Positions 33,567 to 41,531 of a stretch of 45,538 nucleotides of DNA are shown one piece after another. Origin of the DNA: CALZKI01 sp045124055 (GTDB taxonomy: Bacteria > Bacillota > Clostridia > Lachnospirales > Lachnospiraceae); NCBI GenBank assembly GCA_045124055.1, contig JBGVKZ010000013.1:1-45538 (forward strand), given 5' to 3'. A program made the position numbers and the translations under genes. How positions within the stretch are numbered: position 1 is the stretch's first letter; each line of letters opens with the position of its first letter. The notes below the pieces were generated by a model. That model made no database searches and was not told the origin of the DNA. It saw only the letters and a list, made by a program, of their open reading frames with translations.

Positions 33567-34661
33567 ATGGTTTCTAATCAGATTATACAAAAAAGTATGA
33601 CTGAACTTAAAAATATTACAGGCGTAGAATTTGGCGTATTGGATACAAATGGACAGATTATATTTGGGCAACCGGATTTGTATGAGATAGATTGTGAAGT
33701 AATTAAGGAATTTGTGCTTTCAGAAGCAGACAGCCAGTCAATCGGACAGGTCAGATTTTTAAAGGTTGGTAATGAAGAAGAAAGTACTTATATCGTAGTA
33801 ACAAATGATGATGAAACCTCATATATGGTAGGCAAAATTGCCGTTTCTCAGTTAAAGCAGCTAGACGATGCTTATCAGGATAAAATGGATAAAAATAGTT
33901 TTTATCAGAACTTGATTTTGGATAATATGCTTCTTGTGGATATTCACAACAAGGCAAAACGCTTACATTTAGAATGTAGTAAAAAAAGAGTGGTCTTTTT
34001 AGTGGAAGTAAGCAGTGGTGGTGATACAAGTATCGACAATATGGCACTGGAACTTCTGAAAAGTATGTATGCAGGGCTTTCCGGCGACCACGTAACTACG
34101 GTAGATGAAAAGAGTATTATTTTAATAAAAGTATTAGGAGAAGAAGACACTCTGGAAGAATGTCAGGGCATTGCCAGAACGATTGTGGATATGATGAACA
34201 CGGAAATTATGCAGAATGTTCACGTATCTTACGGAAATGTTGTTTCTGAAATGAAAGACGTTTCTAAGTCTTATAAAGAGGCGAAAATGGCACTGGACGT
34301 AGGTAAGATTTTTTATAGTGACAAGGACATAGTTTCTTATGCCACCTTGGGAATTGGCAGGTTGATTTATCAGTTGCCGGTGAACCTTTGCAAAATGTTT
34401 ATTCGTGAAATCTTTGGTGAAAAAATTCCAGAGGAATTAGATGAAGAAACATTGGCGACCCTGGAAAAATTCTTTGATAATAATTTGAATGTATCCGAGA
34501 CCTCAAGGCAGCTATTTTTACACAGAAATACGCTGGTTTACCGTATTGAGAAATTGCAGAAAGCCACAGGACTTGATGTGCGAAGTTTTGATGATGCGAT
34601 GACATTAAAAATCGCATTAATGGTAGTAAACTATATTGAATATTTAGAAAAGAATAATTAG
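33567..34661 (+). CDS. PucR/CdaR-type transcriptional regulator
   Basis: The 364-residue protein has the CdaR-like layout. The N-terminal putative ligand-sensing region (about 1-130) has VEFGVLDTNGQIIFGQPD. A central GGDEF-like but non-enzymatic domain is followed by a C-terminal PucR helix-turn-helix (about 310-355) with NNLNVSETSRQLFLHRNTLVYRI and FDDAMTLKIALMV. CdaR-type proteins activate genes for sugar-diacid use, PucR for purine degradation; the ligand here is unknown. Potential targets include itself and neighbours. A terminator hairpin follows 11 bases after the stop. Confidence 0.88.
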   Translation: MVSNQIIQKSMTELKNITGVEFGVLDTNGQIIFGQPDLYEIDCEVIKEFVLSEADSQSIGQVRFLKVGNEEESTYIVVTNDDETSYMVGKIAVSQLKQLDDAYQDKMDKNSFYQNLILDNMLLVDIHNKAKRLHLECSKKRVVFLVEVSSGGDTSIDNMALELLKSMYAGLSGDHVTTVDEKSIILIKVLGEEDTLEECQGIARTIVDMMNTEIMQNVHVSYGNVVSEMKDVSKSYKEAKMALDVGKIFYSDKDIVSYATLGIGRLIYQLPVNLCKMFIREIFGEKIPEELDEETLATLEKFFDNNLNVSETSRQLFLHRNTLVYRIEKLQKATGLDVRSFDDAMTLKIALMVVNYIEYLEKNN

Positions 34662-34671
34662 TCATATATGC

Positions 34672-34711
34672 ATCTCTCCCTGAATATAATGTTCTATGGG
34701 AGAGATTTTTT
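34672..34711 (+). terminator. Terminator hairpin whose 3-prime arm carries the next gene's ribosome site
   Basis: ATCTCTCCC (34672-34680) pairs with GGGAGAGAT (34698-34706), followed by a T run ending just before the ATG at 34712. The GGGAGAG of the 3-prime arm is also the only plausible Shine-Dalgarno for the next gene, at 7 bases. A TATAAT in the loop (34685-34690) could start a transcript right at the arm. Confidence 0.7.
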
Positions 34712-35554
34712 ATGTATGACAGAAAAATAATATATTTACATCGTTACGAAAGAGAAATGGACAAAGGTAATGTGGGATATATTAAAGTAGAAAACCGAGA
34801 TGGAACATGCACATTTAACGTAATGCTTATGAACTTACCGCCTTCTTATGAAGCAAACACAAATCTTGTCATTATGCCAAATGGGCATACGCTCTGCAAG
34901 GTAAATATAAAAGAGGGGAAAGGACAAGGCATGGCAATTTGTGAGGAAGGACAACTTTCTTATGCTGGAGTTCCTTATGAGGAAATTAGAAAATTTGAAA
35001 TTGCCATATCGGAAGATACGAATATTAAGGGCGAAGTGATTCCGCTGAAAAAAGCAAGGGAAGAAGTAGCACCGATTCTAAGAGAAAATGCACAGGAAAA
35101 AATGATAGTAGAAGAAAATTCGTCTGTGCAGGAAGAAAGTCTGCCGATACAAGAAGAAAGCAGGAAAGATGTAGAGGCAGCGTGGCTACCTGACAATGCT
35201 ACAATTTATAAAGACAAGTGGGAACAACTAAGTAGCGGCAGGAAAAAAGTAAATCTTATGGGAAAAGAGAGTGATTACATAGAAATTACCCCCAAAGATA
35301 TGATTGCTCTTAGTAATCCTTATCACAGCCTTGTCAATAATGCTTTTTTGCTTCATGGATATTACAATTATAATCACTTGATTTTAGGTCCGGCAAAGGG
35401 ACATAAAAGTACGTTTTTTATTGGTGTTCCCGGAAATTTCTATAAACAGGAAGTAAATGCAGCCAGAATGTTTGGCTTTGAGTACTTTGAAAATGGAAGG
35501 GACAAGGTAGAAATCGGAGATTTTGGATATTATATGAAAAAAGTCAGATTATAG
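34712..35554 (+). CDS. Unrecognised two-part protein, Lachnospiraceae-type
   Basis: The 280-residue protein has an N-terminal beta-rich part (about 1-110) opening YLHRYEREMDKGNVGYIKVE. A highly acidic, Glu/Gln-rich linker follows (about 130-160, with a repeated IQEES/VQEES-like pattern). The C-terminal part (about 160-280) has NAFLLHGYYNYNHLILG and FFIGVPGNFYKQEVNAARMF. The C-terminal pattern recalls DUF6128-type proteins of Lachnospiraceae, but this is recollection, not a search. The protein has no signal or membrane span. Its ribosome site lies within a hairpin (see 34672-34711). Function unknown. Confidence 0.7.
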   Translation: MYDRKIIYLHRYEREMDKGNVGYIKVENRDGTCTFNVMLMNLPPSYEANTNLVIMPNGHTLCKVNIKEGKGQGMAICEEGQLSYAGVPYEEIRKFEIAISEDTNIKGEVIPLKKAREEVAPILRENAQEKMIVEENSSVQEESLPIQEESRKDVEAAWLPDNATIYKDKWEQLSSGRKKVNLMGKESDYIEITPKDMIALSNPYHSLVNNAFLLHGYYNYNHLILGPAKGHKSTFFIGVPGNFYKQEVNAARMFGFEYFENGRDKVEIGDFGYYMKKVRL

Positions 35555-35567
35555 AAAAGATTGTTCA

Positions 35568-35597
35568 TTGAATAATGCACTGTTACTGTGCTATAAT
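35568..35597 (+). promoter_or_regulatory. Promoter with extended -10 for the DUF5058 unit
   Basis: TTGAAT (35568-35573) and TATAAT (35592-35597) are spaced by 18 bases, with TG one base before the -10 (TGCTATAAT). Transcription would start near 35604, 22 bases before the ATG at 35626. Confidence 0.7.
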
Positions 35598-35625
35598 GAG
35601 CCAAGAACGAAAGAGGAGGTAAGAT

Positions 35626-36348
35626 ATGAACTTTAGTGTAAATAGTTCTTTTCTCTATTTAATCGCAGTATGTGTCATTGTGTTTGTTTTGGCACAGTCT
35701 GTATTTTTCCTTGTACGTGCATATAAGCGTGGCAAGGAACTTGGTATGGAAAAGAAAAAATTAAAAAAGACAATTATTTCTACCACAGTATTTACAATCG
35801 CCCCTGCAATTTCAATTTTGCTCGGTGTTGTAACTTTATCCAAATTTTTAGGAATTCCGCTTCCGTGGATTCGTATGAGTGTTATCGGTGCAATTACTTA
35901 TGAATTGCCAGCAGCAACTTCCACAGCCAATGCCCTTGGAATTTCCTTATCGGAAACCATTACGGACCCGAAAACTTACTCAGCCATTGCGTGGGTAATG
36001 ACTCTTGGAATTATGCCAAGTATCATTTTGCCGCCGATTTTAATGAAGAAAATTCAGGGTGGCGTGGTGAAGCTGAAAAATAAAGATAGTCGTTGGGGTG
36101 ATATTTTTATGACCTCATTATTCCTCGGTATGATTTCAGCCTTTTTAGGAATGGTTTTTTCAGATATCAGAAGTGGATTAAAAGGCTTTATCCCATTATT
36201 TGTATTGTTGTTCTCAGCATTATTGATGGCACTTTGTGGTCTCTTAATTAAAAAATGTAATATGAAATGGCTGGAAACTTATGCACTTTCTATCAGTATG
36301 GTAGGTGCTATGATTTTTGCTGTTATTATTACACCACTTATCAGTTAG
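35626..36348 (+). CDS. DUF5058 family membrane protein
   Basis: A 240-residue integral membrane protein with about six spans. Its first span (about residues 9-30) precedes a basic cytoplasmic loop, with IPLPWIRMSVIGAITYELPAA in the central part. This style of sequence fits DUF5058, a family of unknown function. It is followed 10 bases later by a second membrane protein and then by an M20 peptidase, and the three look like one operon from the promoter at 35568. An AGGAGG site is 7 bases before the ATG. Inference: subunit of a two-component transporter or permease for the peptidase's substrate or product. Confidence 0.75.
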   Translation: MNFSVNSSFLYLIAVCVIVFVLAQSVFFLVRAYKRGKELGMEKKKLKKTIISTTVFTIAPAISILLGVVTLSKFLGIPLPWIRMSVIGAITYELPAATSTANALGISLSETITDPKTYSAIAWVMTLGIMPSIILPPILMKKIQGGVVKLKNKDSRWGDIFMTSLFLGMISAFLGMVFSDIRSGLKGFIPLFVLLFSALLMALCGLLIKKCNMKWLETYALSISMVGAMIFAVIITPLIS

Positions 36349-36358
36349 GAGGCACATT

Positions 36359-37012
36359 ATGAGTACATATATGAAAAAAACCGATTACTACGGTAAAATT
36401 TGGATTTGGACAGCAGTTGTTGTTGTTTTATTTGTTCCTGTTGCCATTTGCTTATATTATGATGCTTGGCCGGAAGCAACCGCTGTTTTAAAAGGACTTC
36501 TTGGAGTTGCACCAATTTATTGGACAGTTGGTGTGATTGAGGTTATTACTTATACACCTATGCTTGGTACAGGCGGAACCTATTTAGCCTTTGTAACCGG
36601 TAATTTAACAAGTATTAAAGCACCAAGTGCCTTAAATGCTATGGAAAATGCCGAGGTAAAACCTGGTACAGAAGAAGGAGAAGTAATTTCCACCATTGCT
36701 ATTGCAACAAGCTCCATTGTGACAACTTTGGTTATTGTGATTGGTGTCGTGGCGTTATCAGCATTGGCACCGATTTTAGATTCAGAAGTATTAGCCCCTG
36801 CATTTGACAATATTTTGCCAGCTCTTTTTGGAGGTCTTGCGGTGGTTTATGTAAGTAAAAACTGGAAAATCGCTATGGCACCGCTTATTTTTATGGTTGT
36901 ACTATTTTTATTAGTACCTTCCCTTGCCGGTTCCGTAGGCGTTTTAGTACCTGTGGGCGTTTTAATTGCCTTAGGTGCAGCCCGCATTATGTATAAGAAA
37001 GGCTGGTTATAA
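36359..37012 (+). CDS. Integral membrane protein, partner of the DUF5058 protein
   Basis: The 217-residue product has about five to six spans, with a YWTVGVIEVITYTPMLGTGG segment and a short acidic loop (ENAEVKPGTEEGE). Conserved Gly/Pro-rich turns resemble the gate-type domains of small transporter pairs. The ATG at 36359 has a TTAGGAGG site 5 bases upstream, and the frame open from 36317 lies inside the DUF5058 end. No family name is claimed. The tight gene order points to a complex with the DUF5058 protein. Confidence 0.72.
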   Translation: MSTYMKKTDYYGKIWIWTAVVVVLFVPVAICLYYDAWPEATAVLKGLLGVAPIYWTVGVIEVITYTPMLGTGGTYLAFVTGNLTSIKAPSALNAMENAEVKPGTEEGEVISTIAIATSSIVTTLVIVIGVVALSALAPILDSEVLAPAFDNILPALFGGLAVVYVSKNWKIAMAPLIFMVVLFLLVPSLAGSVGVLVPVGVLIALGAARIMYKKGWL

Positions 37013-37013
37013 A

Positions 37014-38447
37014 ATGGTAGGATACATCATTTTGGGTGGAATTGTGCTGTTTGTTGCTATCATTCTTATAAGAACTTTTCTGTTTACACCAAAAAAGGTA
37101 ACAAAAGAAGTGGGCGAAACAGTTACATTAGATGAAGATAAAATTGTAAAAGATATGGTGGATATGATTCGCATAAAAACCGTATCCAATCGTGATGAAA
37201 GCCTGGTAGACTGGGCAGAATATGAAAAGTTTGAAGTACTTTTAAAAGAACGATTTCCAAAGCTTTTTAAGGTAGCCAAGTTCGAAAAAGTAGGAAAAAC
37301 AGGACTTTTGTTTACAATAAAAGGCAAAAAAAGTGAGAAACCATCTGTGTGTATGGCACATTATGATGTTGTTCCAGTAGAAGAAGATGGTTGGAGTAAA
37401 CCAGCTTTTGAAGGTATTATTGAGGACAATGTCATTTGGGGCAGAGGAACTTTGGATACAAAGGGAACCTTATGTGGCGTGTTGGAAGCGGCTGAAAAAC
37501 TTTTGTTAGAGGGCTATGTACCAAATAATGATTTGTATTTGGCATTTTCTGGAGAAGAAGAAATTGACGGAGATAGTTGTAAGGATATTGTTGCCTATCT
37601 GGAAAAACAGGGCGTAAAACCTGCTATTGTTTTAGATGAAGGCGGTGCAGTAGTCGAAAAAGTTTTCCCGGGAGTAAAGGGAGAGTGTGCCTTAATTGGT
37701 ATTGCAGAAAAAGGAAGTGTCAGCGTAGATTTTTCTATGGAAAGTAGCGGAGGACATGCGTCCACACCCCCTGTAAAAACGGTTTTAGGACAACTTAGTA
37801 AGGCAGTGGTGGACATAGAAAAACACCCTTTCAAAAGGCAGATGACCAAACCTGTTAGAGAAATGTTTGATACTCTAGGCAGAGAATCTAATTTCTTATT
37901 CCGTATGATTTTTGCAAATTTGTGGTGTTTTGCACCTCTACTTGACTTGATTTGTAAGAAGTCAGGTGGAGAACTGAATGCAATGATGCGAACCACCGTG
38001 GCAGTTACCAGAATGGAAGGCAGTAAAGCTTACAATGTATTGCCACCAAAAGCCAATATGGGCATCAATATGCGTCTTCTGGGAGACGACACGATTGAGT
38101 CTGCTATGGGTTATTTAAACAGGGTAATTGATAATGGTAAAATCAAGGCAACAGTGGTAGGCGGTATGAATCCTTCTATCGCCTCAGATACAAGCTGTGA
38201 GGAATATGAACTTCTTAAAAAAGCCATTGGTATGACTTGGCCGGAGGCAATCGTTTCTCCATATTTGATGATGGCTTGTAGCGATTCCAGACATTATTGC
38301 AGAATTACGGATAGAGTATATCGCTTTTCTGCGATGAAATTATCGAAAGAAGAACGTGGAATGATTCATGGAAACGACGAGAGAATTCCGATTCCAACCT
38401 TAATAAAAACAGTGGAATTTTATGTGAGATTTTTGAAATTGTTATAA
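37014..38447 (+). CDS. M20-family metallopeptidase, membrane-anchored
   Basis: The 477-residue product has an N-terminal membrane helix (about residues 2-24) followed by an M20/ArgE/DapE/carboxypeptidase-type domain. Metal ligands are visible as MAHYDVVPV, WGRGTLDTKG and SGEEEIDGD, with VLDEGGAV, SGGHASTPP in the dimerisation lid and a C-terminal MACSDSRHYC metal site. It could cleave dipeptides, acyl-amino acids or similar; substrate unknown. The ATG at 37014 sits one base after the preceding TAA. The anchored orientation could place the catalytic part on either side; the basic stretch after the helix (TPKKVTKE) favours the inside. Confidence 0.86.
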   Translation: MVGYIILGGIVLFVAIILIRTFLFTPKKVTKEVGETVTLDEDKIVKDMVDMIRIKTVSNRDESLVDWAEYEKFEVLLKERFPKLFKVAKFEKVGKTGLLFTIKGKKSEKPSVCMAHYDVVPVEEDGWSKPAFEGIIEDNVIWGRGTLDTKGTLCGVLEAAEKLLLEGYVPNNDLYLAFSGEEEIDGDSCKDIVAYLEKQGVKPAIVLDEGGAVVEKVFPGVKGECALIGIAEKGSVSVDFSMESSGGHASTPPVKTVLGQLSKAVVDIEKHPFKRQMTKPVREMFDTLGRESNFLFRMIFANLWCFAPLLDLICKKSGGELNAMMRTTVAVTRMEGSKAYNVLPPKANMGINMRLLGDDTIESAMGYLNRVIDNGKIKATVVGGMNPSIASDTSCEEYELLKKAIGMTWPEAIVSPYLMMACSDSRHYCRITDRVYRFSAMKLSKEERGMIHGNDERIPIPTLIKTVEFYVRFLKLL

Positions 38448-38472
38448 AGATGATGTTGAAAAACAAATAAGA

Positions 38473-38506
38473 GGGAGCACCTTTCGGTGCTCCCATCGTT
38501 ATTTTA
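38473..38506 (+). terminator. Terminator after the M20 peptidase gene
   Basis: GGGAGCACC pairs perfectly with GGTGCTCCC around a TTTC loop. A T-rich tail (ATCGTTATTTTA) follows. Confidence 0.85.
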
Positions 38507-38511
38507 TCCGT

Positions 38512-38704
38512 AAAAAAAGCCTTGGGCGACACCCACGCACGTTACCTAGGTAGTTGACTGATTCAGGCACCCTTACGGCACATGGAAGATTCTTCTTAGT
38601 GCTGCTACATTCCTGTCCTGACACGGTTCGTAGATTTCCATTGCGTAAGACCCAAACTTCATCGCCACTTGCCCAGGGCGGCTACGTGGGCCAAAACCCT
38701 CAGC
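38512..38704 (-). ncRNA. ffs: Signal recognition particle RNA
   Basis: The SRP RNA binds Ffh and directs ribosomes to the membrane. Read on the minus strand, the apical arm holds ACCGTGTCAGG, a stem ACA/TGT with the GGAA tetraloop, and AGCAGCACTAAG: the classic Ffh-binding site. The 5-prime segment GCTGAGGG pairs imperfectly with CCCAAGGC just before the final T run, and an Alu-like part (GGCCCACGTAGCCGCCC) lies near the 5-prime end. The length of about 193 bases is shorter than the roughly 270 of B. subtilis scRNA. It lies just downstream of tadA on the same strand, an order also seen in B. subtilis. Ends are estimated to within about 5 bases. Confidence 0.88.
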
Positions 38705-38711
38705 AAATGAC

Positions 38712-38740
38712 AGTATACAGTGTTTTTAGTCTCTTGTCAA
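38712..38740 (-). promoter_or_regulatory. Consensus promoter for SRP RNA overlapping the tadA stop
   Basis: On the minus strand, TTGACA (38740-38735) and TATACT (38717-38712) have a spacer of 17 bases. The -35 element covers the tadA stop codon (38739-38737), so the SRP RNA has its own strong promoter embedded in the end of tadA. Confidence 0.85.
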
Positions 38741-39225
38741 ACAGACTTTGTCGACTTATTTTTTAAGCGGAGTTCTTTGAAAAAGGTAGTCAACATCTGA
38801 CTACATTCTTCTTCCAAAACACCACTTATGGTGTGTACCTGATGGTTAAACTCTTTCATATCTAAAATATTGATAATGCTACCGGCACAACCTGCCTTTG
38901 GATTCATACAGCCCATAACCACATTTGGAATTCTGGCCTGCACAATAGCACCGGAACACATCTGACAGGGTTCTAAAGTGACATAGAGAGTGCATTCTTC
39001 CAATCGCCAGTCACCAAGAAATTTGCTGGCTTTCTTTATGGCGGTTATTTCTGCGTGAGATAGGGTGTTCTTGTCGGTATTTCGTCGATTATAACCTTTA
39101 CCGATAACCTCATCTTTATAGACAATGATACAGCCAATGGGAACTTCCCCCAATTTATAAGCTTTTTTTGCCTCTTTCAGTGCCAATTTCATATAATGTT
39201 CGTGATTTGAGAATATTTTTTCCAT
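38737..39225 (-). CDS. tadA: tRNA-specific adenosine deaminase TadA
   Basis: TadA converts the wobble adenosine of tRNA-Arg(ACG) to inosine. The 162-residue product has the cytidine-deaminase fold with catalytic HAEITAIKKAS and the zinc-binding PCQMCSGAI. ALKEAKKAYKLGEVPIGCIIV is near the start and NPKAGCAGSI lies after the zinc site. An AGGAG site lies 6 bases before the ATG. It is transcribed against the neighbouring genes, with the SRP RNA directly downstream. It is divergent from the NrdG2-like gene. Confidence 0.95.
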   Translation of the reverse strand: MEKIFSNHEHYMKLALKEAKKAYKLGEVPIGCIIVYKDEVIGKGYNRRNTDKNTLSHAEITAIKKASKFLGDWRLEECTLYVTLEPCQMCSGAIVQARIPNVVMGCMNPKAGCAGSIINILDMKEFNHQVHTISGVLEEECSQMLTTFFKELRLKNKSTKSV

Positions 39226-39249
39226 ACAGACTCCTGTCGTAAAAAGAAC

Positions 39250-39277
39250 TTGTTTAAGTTTTAGAATATGGTATCAT
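39250..39277 (+). promoter_or_regulatory. Possible promoter for the NrdG2-like gene
   Basis: TTGTTT (39250-39255) and TATCAT (39272-39277) are spaced by 16 bases. It would place the start near 39284, consistent with the ATG at 39310 rather than an upstream one. Confidence 0.4.
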
Positions 39278-39309
39278 AAATGTTATGTATAGGGCAAGGA
39301 GAGATGAAA

Positions 39310-40002
39310 ATGAAAATCTGTGGATTGAATAAGACCACATTGCTTGATTATCCGGGAAAAGTAGCCGCCACCATATTTTTAGGTGGCTGTAATTTTCGTT
39401 GCCCTTTTTGCCACAATGGAGATTTGGTTTTACACAGTAAAGAGTTGCCTTATTTAGAGGAAGAAGAAGTGCTTTCTTTCCTTGAAAAGAGAAAAAATGT
39501 ACTAGAAGGCGTATGTATCACAGGAGGTGAGCCAACACTATATGGCGAGCTTACAGAATTGATTGAAAAAATAAAACGATTAGGATATTTGGTAAAACTG
39601 GATACCAACGGTACAAATCCTTCTATGGTTAAAAGCCTTATAACAAAAGGTCTTATCGATTACGTGGCTATGGATATAAAAGCCCCTATTTCCAAGTATG
39701 AAAAGGTCTGCGGAGTATCTTGCGATATGCAAAAAATACAGGAAACGGTGGAAGTATTAAAAAAAGAAATGGTAAATTATGAATTTCGTACAACCGTTGT
39801 AAAAGAACTTCATACGAAGGAAGATATTTTGGAAATTGGTAAGTGGATTAGTGGTGCAAAAAGTTATTATTTGCAAAGTTATCAGGAAACAGAGAAAAAT
39901 ATTTGCCAAGGATTTCATGCTATGGAAAAAGAGGAGTTATTTGCGTTAAAAAAAGAATTGAAACATAACATACAAAATGTGCAGACAAGAGGTGTAGAGT
40001 GA
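39310..40002 (+). CDS. Anaerobic ribonucleotide reductase activating protein (NrdG2-like radical SAM)
   Basis: The 230-residue radical SAM protein begins MKICGLNKTTLLDYPGKVA. It has the cluster-binding CNFRCPFCHNGDLV (CxxxCxxC), CITGGEPTLY and KLDTNGTNPSMV, all matching the NrdG2 type that activates glycyl-radical anaerobic ribonucleotide reductase. No nrdD gene is in the window, so the partner must lie elsewhere. The ATG at 39310 is 8 bases after AAGGAG; the upstream ATG at 39304 is too close. Its stop overlaps the MATE gene start by 4 bases. The match to a specific partner (NrdD or another glycyl-radical enzyme) is by family only. Confidence 0.88.
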   Translation: MKICGLNKTTLLDYPGKVAATIFLGGCNFRCPFCHNGDLVLHSKELPYLEEEEVLSFLEKRKNVLEGVCITGGEPTLYGELTELIEKIKRLGYLVKLDTNGTNPSMVKSLITKGLIDYVAMDIKAPISKYEKVCGVSCDMQKIQETVEVLKKEMVNYEFRTTVVKELHTKEDILEIGKWISGAKSYYLQSYQETEKNICQGFHAMEKEELFALKKELKHNIQNVQTRGVE

Positions 40003-41387
40003 GAAAATATTTTGGAGATAAAGCATTTTATAAAATATCGTTAGGTGTTGTTTTGCCGATTATGTTGCAAAATGGCATAACGAATTTTGTTAGTTTATTA
40101 GATAATATTATGGTGGGACGAGTGGGTTTGGCACAAATGACAGGCGTGTCAATAGCCAATCAGCTTTTATTCGTCTATAACCTAGCTATTTTCGGTATTG
40201 TTTCGGGGGCAGGGATTTTTTGTGCCCAATATTTTGGTTGTAAAGATATGAAAGGTGTCAGAAATGCTTTTCGTGTAAAACTTATCTTTAGTGCTGTATT
40301 ATGCGGTATAGCTTTATTGATTTTTGCCTTTTGGGGAGAAAATCTAATCGAGCTATTTTTAAAGGGAAATAGTGATGATGTAGACCCTCTGATTACGATG
40401 ACAAGTGGTAGAGAATATTTGAATATTATGATGGTTGGAATGGTGCCTTTTGCGATAGTTCAGGCGTATTCAGGAACTCTGCGTGAAACGGGAGAAACGC
40501 TTCTTCCGATGAAAGCCGGCGTAGCAGCTGTTGCGGTAAACTTAGGACTAAATACGTTATTGATTTATGGACTTTTGGGATTCCCGGCTCTTGGCGTAAA
40601 GGGAGCGGCGATTGCCACTACAGTTTCCCGCTTTGTAGAACTTGCTATTGTAGTGATTTACGCACACAAAAACGTAGAAAAGCACCCTTATATGAGCGGA
40701 CTTTATCAGAATTTTAAAGTGCCTGGAACATTGCTTTGGAATATTTTTGTAAAAGGGACACCACTTATGCTCAACGAGTTTTTATGGTCATTAGGTATTA
40801 CGACTCTTTTGCAATGTTATTCCATAAGAGGCCTTTCTGTGGTATCAGCAATGAACATCAGTAGTACTTTGAGCAATGTTTTTAACGTGGTTTATATTGC
40901 TATGGGAACAGCTATTTCCATTATCGTAGGGCAGCTTCTTGGTGCTGGAAAAATTGAAGAAGCCAAGGATACCGACAGAAAGTTGATTGTTTTTGCAATG
41001 TTAAGCTGCTTTGCTGTGGGAGCTGTGTTATCTTGCATTGCACCTATTTTTCCACACATCTACAAGGCTACTGATGATGTGCGTATTATGGCAACAAAAT
41101 TTATTTTAATCGTGGCAATTTGTATGCCAATTCAAGGCTTCTTAAATGCTTGCTATTTTACCATTCGTTCCGGAGGTAAAACATTTATTACCTTTTTGTT
41201 TGACAGTTTTTATGTTTGGGTCTTTAGTATTCCGTTAGCATATGTGTTAGGTCATTATACACAAATTCCAATTGCTACGTTATATCTTATCTGCCAGTTG
41301 TCAGATATAATAAAATGTATCATTGGATTTATCCTTGTAAAACGAGGAAAATGGGCACAAAATATGGTTATAGGAAAAAAGTTATAG
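39999..41387 (+). CDS. MATE family efflux transporter (first)
   Basis: A 462-residue membrane protein with twelve spans in two six-span halves, typical of the MATE exporters that use H+ or Na+ gradients. Recognisable features are SLLDNIMVGRVGLAQMTGVS in the first half, an EFLWSLGITTLLQCYS segment at the start of the second half, and AISIIVGQLLGAG. The GTG start overlaps the previous stop (4 bases), with AGAGGTG upstream. The substrate is unknown; such proteins often export cationic drugs or metabolites. A second, different MATE gene lies 2.5 kb further on. Confidence 0.9.
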   Translation: MRKYFGDKAFYKISLGVVLPIMLQNGITNFVSLLDNIMVGRVGLAQMTGVSIANQLLFVYNLAIFGIVSGAGIFCAQYFGCKDMKGVRNAFRVKLIFSAVLCGIALLIFAFWGENLIELFLKGNSDDVDPLITMTSGREYLNIMMVGMVPFAIVQAYSGTLRETGETLLPMKAGVAAVAVNLGLNTLLIYGLLGFPALGVKGAAIATTVSRFVELAIVVIYAHKNVEKHPYMSGLYQNFKVPGTLLWNIFVKGTPLMLNEFLWSLGITTLLQCYSIRGLSVVSAMNISSTLSNVFNVVYIAMGTAISIIVGQLLGAGKIEEAKDTDRKLIVFAMLSCFAVGAVLSCIAPIFPHIYKATDDVRIMATKFILIVAICMPIQGFLNACYFTIRSGGKTFITFLFDSFYVWVFSIPLAYVLGHYTQIPIATLYLICQLSDIIKCIIGFILVKRGKWAQNMVIGKKL

Positions 41388-41416
41388 AAAATATATAAAA
41401 GACTCTTGTAAAGTTG

Positions 41417-41445
41417 TTGAAAATATAGATACTTTTTGTTATAAT
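41417..41445 (+). promoter_or_regulatory. Strong extended -10 promoter for the chemotaxis receptor
   Basis: TTGAAA (41417-41422) and TATAAT (41440-41445) are spaced by 17 bases, with an extended TG (TGTTATAAT). The leader is about 80 bases. It looks like sigma-A rather than the flagellar sigma-28 type. Confidence 0.75.
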
Positions 41446-41531
41446 TTTGGTATCGAAGACGTTAAATTTAATAGAATGTTTTCATGAAGGTATTATGAAA
41501 AAGCAAATACAAGAAAGCTGGAGGTAATGTC

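Noticed and set aside
38554..38766. Plus-strand 70-codon ORF opposite the SRP RNA
   Set aside because: The region is explained by the conserved SRP RNA on the minus strand with its own promoter and terminator.
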